Notes under the pieces: generated by a model | The model's database searches: none | Told to the model about the DNA's origin: nothing | What the model saw: only the letters and a program-made list of their open reading frames with translations | Program-made: the position numbers and the translations under genes | Source of the DNA: Stenogyne calaminthoides | Taxonomy: Eukaryota; Streptophyta; Magnoliopsida; Lamiales; Lamiaceae | Length of the DNA stretch: 64,000 nucleotides | Reading direction: 5' to 3' | Assembly: GCA_037126765.1 (NCBI GenBank) | Contig: JBBCBC010000056.1 | Span: forward strand, 434,001 to 498,000 | Shown: positions 47,863 through 59,505 of the stretch, one piece after another | Numbering within the stretch: position 1 is the stretch's first letter | Layout of the letters: each line of letters starts with the position of its first letter

Positions 47863-49708
47863 TGTTGGGATTATACTAGAAAGTATGTTTTTACTTTGTA
47901 TAATTAAAACTGAATTTCGAACTTATTTACTGAAATAAATTGTTTATCACTGATGCTTTAAATATTATCGAATGTTACATATATTTACTGGATAACTGTT
48001 CAATAAATCGTACGTGTTACATTGTAGTTAATTTAGTGATACCAGATCACAAAATATTAAATTAACAGTCCCTTGTAACTAAAAGTACGCCATTCATGAC
48101 CTAGATGGAAATGAACAATCCATCGTGAAAGGTTGAAGTGTAAGGCTCGGATTGACTTGTCTTGACCAAGAGATTACACTAGTGCATGACCGATGCATCG
48201 AATAGGACCTCTGAGGAGGACAAATTCTTGAGAATCAACAAGGAAGAATTAGACCTCGGTGGTTCGTTATTTCTTAATCTTCGCTCCTTAAATAGGATCA
48301 CGTGTGGTTGGTAACTATTGCTTTGACTTATCATGGGTAGAGAATCAACGAGATTCAATACTTTTTATCTTGGGCAATATTATTGGTCACATGTGATTGC
48401 TAAGATTTAATACGGAGAATCGTGTGCAAGCACGCTTTGTTCGATTTGCCCCCTGGGAGGTTCATAAGCTTTATCATACCAAATCTTGCAAGTGGAATTA
48501 GTTTCCCAGTATGGATAATAATGTTGAACCGCTCCTTGACCAAGGACAAAAGATATTAATTAATGGAAAGCTATTTCAAAGGGCTTGAATTAATTAATGT
48601 GCTAGATAATCTTAAACAAGGGAAATAATAACCGGGAGCCATATTGACTGTAATATGGGTTACGATGGATAGTGCAATATTAATTATGTAGTGAGATTAA
48701 TTAATATTTATGGGCTTGAATAATATTGTGGCTCAATATTGATAATTCAAGATCCATTGGAAGGTCCAATCTTAATTCTCCTAAAGGCCCCCAAGTAGCC
48801 CAAAACATATAATCCAATAACCTCAAAAAGGTGTTTAAAATAAAATAAATATTGTTGCTTATTTTTCCTCATTAATTTCAAATTTATGGATAAAAAAGTG
48901 GAGAAAGATTTTCTTTGAATTTTGTTATGGAATGAAGATATGTATTCTTGGAATACAAGATTATCTCATTAAATTCAAGAAATCTCCCACTTGGTTATCC
49001 ATAGGGAAATTTCAAAAATTTTGATAATTAAGGGAAAGAAAGATTTTCTTGATTTTCTTGAAAATATATTATGGAAGATATGTATTTCTTGAAATACAAG
49101 AATATCTCATAAATTCAAGAAGATCCAAATCTTGGAATCTTGCCCTATAATTTTTGAAATATACTCCATAACAAAAAGAAGAGGTGGGATTTTGTGGAAT
49201 ATTATAATTATGGAAAAAAGAATATAGGAGATATATTCAAGATTTCTTGGAGATCAAGAAAAGATTTTCCCACATTATTTTTTGCCCAAAATTTTCGATC
49301 ACCTATGCTCTATAAATAGGGGATGGCTCTTTCATTCCCAAGTACAATTCCATGTGCTGGAAAAATTAGTAAATCCACAAAGGTGGTGCAACATAATTTA
49401 TTTTCCTTTTGTTAATTGTTCGCAAGTGTCCTACCACCGGATAGTCGAGCAAGGATTAAGGGAATACTTGGTAAGTTCTTTTGGTGAGTCTAATCACCAG
49501 ACCATTGCCGTCCCCAAGAGGTAATGCTTCACGAAACTCGTAGAATTTCGCATGCATAGGATTTACGTGAATTATTTATATGCATGATTTGTTGTTGGAT
49601 TATTATTTGAATTAATATAGGATTAATTCATGCTAGTAATAATTATAAGAATTAAATTTGTATTTAAATATTCACCCCGAATAGATCTGTGCAAATTATT
49701 CCCCAACA
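47863..49708 (+). repeat. 5' LTR, 1,846 bp
   Basis: TGTTGGGATTATACTAGAAA to ATTATTCCCCAACA, with a TATA box at 49311 (tataaatagg). Over the shared 1.2 kb it differs from the 3' LTR at scattered positions, so the insertion is not brand-new. Confidence 0.93.
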
Positions 49709-49710
49709 AC

Positions 49711-49722
49711 TGGTATTAGAGC
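49711..49722 (+). other. Primer-binding site (initiator tRNA-Met type)
   Basis: TGGTATTAGAGC, two bases after the 5' LTR. It has one mismatch to the canonical TGGTATCAGAGC seen at 10319. Confidence 0.85.
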
Positions 49723-51294
49723 CACGGTTTCGGGCTCTGAATTTTTTAAATTGTAATTTAATTCGTTTGCATTAAATTTGAAATTGGATAGTAGAATTGC
49801 TAGATCTTTTTTGCAGGTATCCAATTGTCATGAAATTTAATGTGTTTATTTATGCATGCATATAAATTGTGGTTTTTAATTCGATTCGTTCGGATTCGTT
49901 TTGCCTCGTGAGAAAATCCACGGGTAGATTAGGATTTGTTTGATTTAATCAATGTAATAGACTAGTCTAGATCTAGGTTTATTTATTTTTGTAAATAAAT
50001 TGTAACCAGATCGGAAATGAAGGCGGAGACGAAGAATTAAAGGATAAAATCCGTAACCAAGGCGTGGGCGGCGTGCGGTCACGCTAAACGCAGTTAAGCG
50101 GAGGCACGCTACGACGCTGGCACGAGGGCACACACGGGCATGCGCGAGGCAGGCCGGCCTAGCGCTGTAGGATTAGGCCGCGCGCATTGTGCGGGCGCTC
50201 AGGGCGACGCGATCCGCGGCGCCGGAGCGACCAAGGGACGGAGGCGAACGCTGGCACGCCGCGATAGCACGCAGGGACGCGTGGCATCGCAGAGTTCCGC
50301 AGCAGGCGAGGCCGGGCGAAATAAGGCTGATGCGCTACACGTACGTACGCCGCCGCCGAAGCTCGCCGAAGGCCGCCGAGGCCGACGCGGCGATGTTTAC
50401 CGAGGCCGCCGAAATAAGCTGGTGATGTGCGCTACGCCAAGGCGACGGGCGCGGTTGCTTCGGCCAAGTGGCCGGCGAATCGCGGCGTGTCCATCATTTG
50501 TGGAGCTACTTGGCGTGGCGTTTCAAGACTGAGTTTTTTTTTCGAGACGATCGAGTGGGAGAAATTCAAGACGACGTTTCTTCAAAATCAAGTCAAGAAA
50601 AATCAAACCATGACAATTGGATAATTTGTGCCCAATATGTTTATTTTTCCGCTTTGCTTGATTTATTATTGTGTTATCTTATGCTTTATTTAATTTGTTT
50701 AAATGTGTTTGCATGAGAGTTGCCCAATGAAAAATCTCACCGTAAAAAAATACTAAGTATGTTTAAATAGTTAATTGATAATTTTATTCCGGATAATAAA
50801 ATTGAATTAATTTTGACCTCCATGATTTATTTATTTGTGAATTCTTTTGGAGAAATTCCCCCCACGGGACGGTCAAAAGTTAGCTTTCACATGAATAAAT
50901 TCCAAATGGATGATTGTGGATTATTACTAGTGGCGACGATGACCCTCCCCACGAGGCTCGTTCAAAGCGAAATAATAATCATGTATTTAATCATGGTTAT
51001 TACTTAAGTATAAAATTCATATGCATATACTTCCCCGAAGTCCCTGTCAATTTTATATTGGTCAAGTAGGAGCCAACTATTAATCTGAATATTAAAGATT
51101 TGTAACTGTTCATGTTTGTAACCTGCTTGAATGTGTTTAAATAATGACCCACCCCACGTGGCTTATTTAAACTGTTTTGAGATGTTGGCTGATGCATGTT
51201 CATATATTTTTTTTGAGATTTTAAATATGATGCATGTGATCGAACCTTGTGATATATTTGTGCTTATGCATATTATTGTTTATTTCAGTTCATC
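49723..51294 (+). other. Long leader with a CpG-rich, GC-rich block
   Basis: Between primer site and gag. Bases about 50020-50530 are strikingly GC- and CpG-rich (many gcgcg, cgccg and ggcg words) against AT-rich surroundings. Open frames there (for example 50140-50532) are Arg/Ala-rich products of base composition and match nothing I know. Bases 50530-51290 return to AT-rich sequence, with cccacgggac, ccccacgag and ccccacgtg phrases spaced along it. Confidence 0.6.
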
Positions 51295-51705
51295 ATGTCG
51301 CAACCTTCTAATCCACTGTCCAATATACTTAAAGACAACTTGCTTACTGGTGAAAACTATTTTGATTGGAAATACAAACTAAAAACTGTCCTAACTGCAT
51401 CACCTTCAAAATGGGTACTTGATACACCAAAACCCAAAAAACCAACTAAGGACGCCGGAATATGGGATGAGATGATTTATGGTGAATGGGAGCTGGCAAA
51501 TGAATTGATGAAGGATACAATTTTGGCACATATGTCAGATGCGTTGAAACACCTTCATCAAGAATATGAGTCAGCTGCAGACATCTTACAGAATCTCGAA
51601 GCGATGTTCGAACATCAGACCCATATGGCAATCCAAAGTGTGAAGTAAGAAATTGCTGAATTAAAAATGGAAAAAGGGACGACTGCAGCGCAGCACGTCC
51701 TTAGG
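51295..51705 (+). pseudogene. Copia gag N-terminal fragment
   Basis: Starts MSQPSNPLSNILKDNLLTGE, then YFDWKYKLKTVL, the N-terminal pattern of plant copia gag (UBN2/DUF4219 type), followed by HMSDALKHLHQEYESAADIL. A TAA at 51646-51648 stops it, but the same frame continues EIAELKMEKGTTAAQHVL until the deletion joint at about 51705. Full copia gag would be about 300 residues or more, so roughly 130 remain. Confidence 0.85.
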
Positions 51706-52889
51706 GTTATGTTGAACCGTTCCTTGACCAAGGACAAAAGATATTTATTAATGGAAAGCTATTTCAGTGGCTTGAATTAATTAATGGGCTAGATAATCTT
51801 AAACACGGGAAATAATAACTGGGAGCCATATTGACTGTAATATGGGTTAAGATGGATAGTGCAATATTAATTATGTAGTGTGATTAATTAATATTTATGG
51901 GCTTGAATAATATTGTGGCTCAATATTGATAATTCAAGATCCATTGGAAGGTCCAATCTTAATTCTCCTAAAGGCCCCCTAAGTAGCCCAACATATAGTC
52001 CAATAACTGAAAAAAGGTGTTTAAAATAAAATAAATATTGTTGCTTATTTTTCCTCATTAATTTTGAAATTTATGGATAAAAGGGGAGAAAGATTTTCTT
52101 TGAATTTTGTTATGGAATGAAGATATGTATTCTTGGAATACAGGATTATCTCATTAAATTCAAGAAATCTCCCACTTGGTTATCCATAGGGAAATTTCAA
52201 AAATTTTGATAATTAAGGGAAAGAAAGATTTTCTTGATTTTCTTGAAAATATATTATGGAAGATATGTATTTCTTGAAATACAAGAATATCTCATAAATT
52301 CAAGAAGATCCAAATCTTGGAATCTTGCCCTATAATTTTCGAAATATACTCCATAACAAAGAGTAGGTGGGATTTTGTGGAATATTATAATTATGGGAAA
52401 AAGAATATAGGAGATATATTCAAGATTTCTTGGAGATCAAGAAAAGATTTTCCCACATTATTTTTGCCCAAAATTTTCGATCACCTATGCTCTATAAATA
52501 GGGGATGACGCTTTCATTCCCAAGTACAATTCCATGTGCTGGAAAAATTAGTAAATCCACAAAGGTGGTGCAACATAATTTATTTTCCTTTTGTTAATTG
52601 TTCGCAAGTGTCCTACCGCCGGATAGTCGAGCAAGGATTAAGGGAATACTTGGGAAGTTCTTTTGGTGAGTCTAATCAGCCAGACCATTGCCGTCCCAAG
52701 AGGTACGTTCACATAAACTCGTAGAATTCCGCATGCGTAGGATTTACGTGAATTATTTATATGCATGATTTGTTGTTGGATTATTATTTGAATTAATATA
52801 GGATTAATTCATGCTAGTAATAATTATAAGAATTAAATTTGTATTTAAATATTCACCCCAAATAGATCTGTGCAAATTATTCCCCAACA
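51706..52889 (+). repeat. 5'-truncated 3' LTR
   Basis: Begins inside the LTR (ttatgttgaaccgttccttg equals 48514 onward in the 5' LTR) and runs to CCCCAACA at 52889. The start coincides with the end of the gag fragment, marking the deletion joint. Confidence 0.92.
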
Positions 52890-53084
52890 TCCCCGACCTC
52901 TCACAAGTTCGATCAAAACAGATTCGCGAATGGAAAAAGATAAGTCAAACATCCATAATTTTTTTTTCTAAAGACTAGGGACAAGGGGATAGAAAGGTGA
53001 CCCCCCAGGGGAATCACCAAGACGAAAATCGCTTGTCCAAAGTCTTTAGAAAGAACAATTAGGTCACGTACCATCTACAAGGCG

Positions 53085-53335
53085 ACCTCGGTCGCATACC
53101 CTATCTAAGTCGACCTCGGTCGCATACCCTATCTAAGTCGACAAAGCCAAGAATATGTATAGGCAATCACGTCGCATACCCTATCTAAGTTTAATTTCTA
53201 CGTCAAGATACCCTATCTAAGTCGACCTCGGTCGCATACCCTATCTAAGTCGACAAAGCCAAGAATATGTAAAGGCAATCACGTCGCATACCCTATCTAA
53301 GTCGACCTCGGTCGCATACCCTATCTAAGCTGACA
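53085..53335. repeat. Tandem repeats in the Tat 3' untranslated region
   Basis: ataccctatctaag occurs seven times. Most copies are joined by tcgacctcggtcgc (about 28-bp unit), some by a longer spacer with aagccaagaatatgta and ggcaatcacgtcgc, giving a higher-order pattern. Tat elements are known for variable tandem repeats here, which can seed satellite DNA. Confidence 0.88.
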
Positions 53336-53607
53336 GTCAAGTCGCTATCAATTAATAGATCTTTTATCATTATTGTTCATTATCCAGGTTTTCAAGAAGA
53401 CAAGATACTCGAACTCACCGATGTCAAAGTGTTGGCAAAAAACAAACAAGCATTCAAATCAGGAAGCGAGAAAGATAGAAAGAAAAAGAACAGTAATTCC
53501 ATTAATAAACGCCCGAAGGCGATAAGAGTACATTGCCCGAATGCAGCAAAATCCTACGCCCCTTGGGCAAACATTTACACACCCCGTGGGGCAACTGAAC
53601 AACCTGA

Positions 53608-56451
53608 TTAAAAGAAAAACCCTGAAGGGCGATTACAAAGAGTGCCCGAAGGCATTTGACATATTACCGCAGAAAAACCATATAAGGAATCAGCTCGGCG
53701 GAGCATCCGAGGTCCCCTCAACAGGGTTGATCGACGTGACTTGTTCGACCTCGGAATCTCGACGCCAGCTCGATTCCCTTCACCATCCCCACCATCATTA
53801 CCACCGCCATCCTGTCCATCCCCCATCTTCTCATTTAGCAACCCGAGAAGCTCCTCAGGATCATAAAGATTGGCGCTTGGGGGAGGAAGCTAAATTCAAC
53901 ACCATAAGCGACGAGATCTTTGATAGGGAGATCGTCGTTCTCCTCGACAGGGTTGTTGCGCATATAGGCCACGAGCATCTTGGTCATCGCTGACTTGGCC
54001 CCATCGAGGTCGTCGGCTCGGTGGCAATCCCGAACAACATTGGAGAAGGAGTGGATAGAGGTCATGTTGGAGGCATGATGACGCTCCAATTTGATGGTGA
54101 CAGGGAAGTCATGGACCTCAGCTTCTAGCCGGCGACACCGATTCTCCACCTCGGTGGTCTTGTCCATGCTCTCCTTCACTTTCTTATCTCGGAGCTCGAG
54201 ATCTTTCGCCATCTGCGAGAGTTTCCTTTCCATATCATCCCGTTCCCGAGCCACCTCCTTCAACTTTTCCTCGGCTGCAACTTTGGCATTGATGGCAGCT
54301 TCCCTCTCCTTCGTCGACCTCGCCAAATCCACCTTCATCAGCGAACAGGCTGCCTCGGCTTTCTGGGCCTAGATTTTTGTCCGGCCATACTGCTCCCAGA
54401 TCCTCTCGATAAATGCCAAGGACCGGCATATATGGGCGACCCTCGAGGTCAGGTTCTCCAAGAAGTGCTGGGTGTGAGCCTCCTCGTGGAGATCCAAAGT
54501 CCAGGACTTCGGGGCATCGACGGCGATCTGATGGAGATAAGAGGGTTGAGCATCGTTGGCAGCAGGGTCTCGCGACCATAAGAAGTTGCGAGTTGCCTCC
54601 CCTCGGAAGACCCCATCATCTAGGTTGTATCTGCAAGATAATCATACGTGAGCACAAGATATTTTTCCTGGCGAACAAAGAAAAAAATAATATGATAAAG
54701 AAAAATTTACCATCGGCGAAAGTTCGGGTTCCAACCGAGGAAAGTGCGGTCCTCGACCTCGCGGTTCCGTTGTTGAGTAATCTCAACGATTGTATCTGGG
54801 TTCCCCGCTGAACCCGACAACACCACTCTCCCACTCGGGGAGTTCCGCAAAACATCCATATCCTCGGATGTTCGGACCTGCTTCGGGGAACTCCCCCCAG
54901 ACACTCTCACTTCGGCGACCGCCCTTTTTTGACCTCGCCCCGGGGCGACAGTTTTTGTCTTCGGGGGCGGAGTTTCGGTGGCCCCGCTCTATGCAGCTTT
55001 CTTCCTTCTGTCCGACTGCTGCCTCGAGAGAGCCAAGGCCCGAGCAACCTTCTCATGCATATCCTCGGCATTAAGGTTCTGCATCTCGTCAAGGACTTTG
55101 GCAGAAGTGAAATGTATGGGCTCTATGAAAGAAACTAGAGACAAAAGGAGAGTTAGGCCGGTTAAATAAGTAAATAAATAATCAGGTCGGGCCGAGCATT
55201 ATCCAAATCACTTACCGGGGATTTTGGCGTCCAAAAGCGAGCGAGATGGGACTGTCAAGCCGGCGAACTCCAAGCACTTCAATCTTTGCAGAATAGTCAA
55301 AGATCGCTCGTCGGGATCAATAAGGTAAACTTGGATCAACCAGACGAGGAAAGGAAGGGAGAGCTCGGAGGTCTTGGAATTCTTGGGGGCTGCAATAAGG
55401 GAAAAAAGTTAAATCAGTATTATGGATGAAGGCGAAATTAAAAGATCTTACGTTTAAAGGTCACATAGTCGCGAGGTATCTCGCGATATCCGAGAGATCC
55501 TAGAGCGAAGACGGGGCTTTGCCAGGCTCCCCCCACCAACCACCACTTTTCTTTCCAATTTTTGACCTTGCTAGGGAGGTCCTCAACTATCTTCATATGG
55601 GGGCGAGCCTTTACATAGTAGTACCCCGGGTCCTTTCCCCACTTCGCTAGTGAGATCAGAGAGTTTAGCTCTTTGACGGAAGGGAACGCCAAAGGCTGGA
55701 CCCGCCCGAACAGCGATAAGAGCCCGATTATGGTACTCCATTCGTTAGGAGTAATTTGGGTCGGATCTAGGCCCCAGAACCACAACAACGAGGTGATCAT
55801 GGGATGAAGAGGAAAACGGAGCCTGGTCTTCATCGTGTCATAATTTATCGCCACACACCCATCGGGGACTTGGTCGGCGTAATCAACCTCGTATTCAGGA
55901 ACCCAGAAATGAACATCGCTAGAAACCTGGAACTGCTCCCGCCACAAGAAGAGGTTGGCTTCAGTCACCGAGCTAGTCACCTCGCTCGCAGCAAAGGTAC
56001 TATCCTCACGGACCCGAGTCGGCCTAGGAATCACCTTACGAGGACGGGCCAAGCTCTCTTCAACTCTCAGCCTGCGATCGACATCGTCGACCTCGTCATC
56101 CTCGCTTGGCACGTCAGGGATGACCTCATCCGACAAGAAGTCAAACTCGGCCGAATCAATTGAGTTCAAATTGAGGGTGCCTTCCTCCTCCCCCGCCTCC
56201 CCCAAAGTTTGAAATTCTGGCTCGGCGGGAACCAAAACATCTTCCAGAGGCTCCTCCACGGCTCGATGCAGACGGCGCCTTTTCAAGGTAACCTCTCCCC
56301 CAACCCGTACGGGTATTTCACTCACCGTCTCTGAAGAGATGACCACAACCGACGCCTCAGCCCCGCCGCGGCCTCGCCGCCGGCGATTCACGGCGATAGT
56401 AGCGGAACTCCCAGCCACACTCCCCAAACTTTCCCGACTCTCGGACGCCAT
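53608..56451 (-). pseudogene. Antisense spliced gene (aORF) of the Tat element
   Basis: Starts at 56451 (MASESRESLGSVAGSSATIA). Likely exons: 56451-55452, 55389-55216, 55134-54711, then from 54630. The first two introns have clean GT-AG sites and phases that join (TFK/PPK and KIP). Exon 1 has a Ser/Arg-rich start, an acidic stretch and a globular part (LRFPLHPMITSLLWFWGLDP, then NEWSTIIGL) like the 'putative gypsy type transposon' family. Exon 4 gives a long coiled coil (54330-54100). TAG codons at 54991-54989 and 54371-54369 and a shift in a C-run near 53890 break it. Position and orientation match antisense genes of Retand-type Tat elements. Function is unknown in the family. Confidence 0.75.
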
Positions 56452-56878
56452 TCGTCACAAATGAACACAGGAAACGAAGGGAAGAAAGAGATCTAGGGTT
56501 TACCTGAGGAAGAACGAACGACGGAGTTGCACGCACGAGGGGTCGCCGGAGCAGCAGGGTAGCTTTCGAAGGTTTAAGGGGTGAAAAGTGGAAAATAATT
56601 AAGGGAGGAGGTATTTATAGGAGAAAAAGGGGGCGCGTAGACCGGGCCACGACCCTCCATGTCCCGCACATGGAGCCCACGCGCCATCATCACCTAGCCT
56701 AGGTTGGCACGACAGTCGAGGTGAGCTGCCGTCATCACGCTCATTCCCGAGACAATAGTCACGCATGTCCCAGAAGTTTTACGGCCTCGCGCACCTCGTG
56801 CACCATGATCGAGGCAACATTTGAAAATAGCTCGCCCCCCATTAGCAAGCATGGGACGACAAGCTAGGGGCTATTATT

Positions 56879-57812
56879 GTGGGCATATAGCGCGAGGTCG
56901 GGCCCGACCTAGAAAGAAGTAGAAGGGGACCGGACCAAGTTTTGCACAAGTATAACACCTCGCTGAGGAAATGGAAGCATATGCTCACCAAGCATGAGTA
57001 TGCGTCCTTGACGCACCTCGCAGATCGCATACTGACACAAGTACGAAGCATTAATTGAGATGGGACCCATGGCAGGCGAGCAGCGCTAGGGACCTTACCT
57101 AAGAATGACCCTAATCAGAGATGTGTCAGTAAAGGACGGTAATGATGAGTAGCTAGGAGTAGTTAAACGGCTAAATCCCTGATTATCCGGGCTTATCTCG
57201 GGCGACGTCCCAGCAATTTCCGACCTGAGTCAAATCAATCTGTAGCATTTAATATTTTGCAGAGCCACTTTCGGCCCTTTGTACTTGTAACCAGGAGAGT
57301 GAGCTCCACTCTCTCAAATACTATAAATATGGGTCATTTATGACCAAGGAAATGAGGAGAAATTAATACCTTACCAAACCTCTTACAAATTTATTGCTCA
57401 ACACTTATTCTCTCAAGCAAACATATCACATAAATGCAATCAACTTTACACATTTATTGATTGTGTCACTAAGATCATTAAGTCACATCTTAAACCATAA
57501 TCCTCATATTTTAGTACACAACAATACTCAAGCAATTTTCAACCAAGAACAATAAGCTTCTACTTAAAAATTGCTTTGTAAGAGATGACTTGAACTTGAA
57601 AAATCTTTCAGATAATCTACTCCTAACGGAGAAAAGAACAGTGTCCCTTGACAATATAAATCAAGATTTTAAGATAATAAATTACCCCAAATGATTTGGG
57701 AAGAGTAGACGTAGAAATTTACTGTGAACCACTATAAAATTACATGTGCGCTATTTATTGCTAACATATTTAATTGTCATCGCATTGCATCTTTCATAAA
57801 AGTCAGCCCACA
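56879..57812 (+). repeat. 3' LTR of the Tat element, 934 bp
   Basis: Starts TGTGGGCATATAGCGCGAGG and ends AAGTCAGCCCACA, so the ends are TGTGGGC/GCCCACA. A TATA box lies at 57322-57329. It is preceded by a modest purine tract (caagctagggg). The matching 5' LTR is absent from the window, so no target duplication can be tested. Confidence 0.8.
57322..57329 (+). promoter_or_regulatory. TATA box in Tat LTR
   Basis: TATAAATA in tactataaatatggg, about 440 bp into the LTR. Confidence 0.55.
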
Positions 57813-59505
57813 CTAAGTCAGCCAACTCTCTGCATTATCAAATGCCAATAATCATTTAAAAAGATTTTTCATGATTAAGTAAAAGTTTTTAACAGCAGCA
57901 CAAGTATAAACTAAGAGACTACATATGTCCAAACTCTGTTTGATACTCGTCTAACTGATCAATATAAACCAGCAACTAGTAGGATTGTCATTACATTCGA
58001 GCTTTACACTTTGAACTAAACTTAGCTTATTTGAGGTTGACTTGACAAAATTTTCTCCAACTAAGTGCACACAAAAAGTTTGTAAAAAGTCTCCACTTCT
58101 CCCATTTATATATTTTTACCATCACTTAATTAACTCATTTCAGACCTATATGACTATCTAATAAGCATTGTCCCTATTTAATCCTTGGTGTAATGGGAAT
58201 GTCTCTTCCACGTGTATTCTTTTCTATATGTTTGATTATCCTCTTTGAGAGAAGGGTTGCATTGCTAAGCGTGTGAAGTAGAATGTAGAGATAAAAATAT
58301 CATTCTCAAATTAGTTTGTGTTTCATTTTTTACATGTACAAGTTTCGTTATGCTAATTAGATTTTATATTATCTAAAATTGAAGTTGAACCGAAATTTTA
58401 TAAATCTGATCCGAATTATGCACACCCTAATTGTGATACGAAGAGCACAAACTATATCATTATTTTCAAAAGTGATTATTTCTGTTTAAATTAATGAACT
58501 ACATTTCAGTTATCTTAATTAACTATGCAATTCAAATCATTCTTCTCACTTGTTCAAAATTTAAAAAATATTATATTCACATACATAATGTTTACTAAAA
58601 ATAATCTAATGATGCTACTTCCCAACCATAGTATTACCCTTTTAAATAGTTTTAAGAAATCTGAGAATTATGTTAAATATCTACTTTTAATTTAATTTTT
58701 TTTTACCCATTACCAACTATAAAAAAGTTTTTACTCATTCTTAATTTTGAGAGAAAAATACCCTCCATAAGTGGGTATAAAAAATTGAAAATGTGCAGGG
58801 TATAACCAAGTAGTAAGACCTGTGGTGATGTGTGGAGAAATCTTCCGATAACGCAGGTTCAAACCCCGTGTGAGACAAATTTCTATTGAAATATTATGGA
58901 GGTTTGTTTTGGGGTTGAATCATATTTCAATAGAAATTTGTCTTGGATTGAATCATTTGGCTCTCTCCCATAGGTGTTTATACTCGAGCACATCGCTTGA
59001 TTTATAACTCACCTGACTGAGGGTCCAACTGTTTCGTTTGACGCCCAACATTGTAGCATGAAAAAAAATGATACAGATGGATGAATTTCTTGTCTCTCCC
59101 TTACCAAAAAGAAAAAAAGAAAGTGGGTCCTACTCCCCACCACCACCCTCTTGGTCATAAACAACACCTTATACCCATTCAACCTATTAATTATTTATGT
59201 TAATTAATGATGATTATTGTTAATTTATCTAATTATTTTGATGATTATTGATGGACACAATGAAATATATTTATTTTTAATATCAATTCACATAAATAGT
59301 TTAACATTTTTAATTAATTAATTATTATTTTTTATTTTTTATTTGGTATTTAATGATATCGAAACCAAGATTTCAATACATAAATTTGTTATCGAATTCT
59401 CGATTTTGGGATCATTTGGTACATTTAATATTTTATTTTAGTGTCAATTGGTATCCAAACCAAGAATTTGGTACCCTTAAAATTTATATCATACAAGGTT
59501 ATTTG
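57813..59505. other. AT-rich intergenic DNA with a possible SINE
   Basis: No gene. About 58805-59070 looks SINE-like: an A-box-like ccaagtagtaagacctgtgg, a B-box ggttcaaacc at 58856-58865, and an A-rich end (gcatgaaaaaaaatg). No target duplication was found. Within it, gacaaatttctattgaaata recurs inverted near 58922-58943. Confidence 0.45.

Larger units (their letters stand above)
47863..52889 (+). mobile_element. Ty1/copia element with large internal deletion, target duplication TCCCC
   Basis: Perfect 5-bp copies tcccc flank it (47858-47862 and 52890-52894). It has a full 5' LTR, a primer-binding site, a long leader, a partial gag and then directly the last 1.2 kb of a 3' LTR. Protease, integrase, reverse transcriptase and the first third of the 3' LTR are gone in one deletion near 51705. 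The element is non-autonomous. It sits in the 3' untranslated region of the Tat element. Confidence 0.93.
37545..57812 (+). mobile_element. Tat-lineage Ty3/gypsy retrotransposon, 5'-truncated, heavily nested
   Basis: Plus-strand gag, protease, reverse transcriptase, RNase H, a second (archaeal-type) RNase H, integrase, then a long 3' region with tandem repeats, an antisense spliced gene and one LTR. The second RNase H and the antisense gene are marks of the Tat lineage (Retand/TatIV group). The 5' LTR, leader and start of gag are missing: recognisable gag begins near 37545, just after a MITE. Insertions at 41113-42932, 43675-45524, about 46495-47807 and 47863-52889 split it. Stops in gag-pol show it is non-functional. 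Confidence 0.88.

Noticed and set aside
50140..50532. 130-residue open frame in the GC-rich leader
   Set aside because: Arg/Ala-rich in all frames of the block, as GC-rich DNA gives by chance. It sits in the element leader before gag and matches nothing I recognise.
53085..53335. CRISPR-like array
   Set aside because: Repeats are directly joined or have repeated spacers, in a plant retrotransposon. There are no unique spacers and no cas genes.
53541..53993. 150-residue plus-strand frame
   Set aside because: It is the shadow of the antisense Tat gene and the nearby low-complexity Gly/Asp part.
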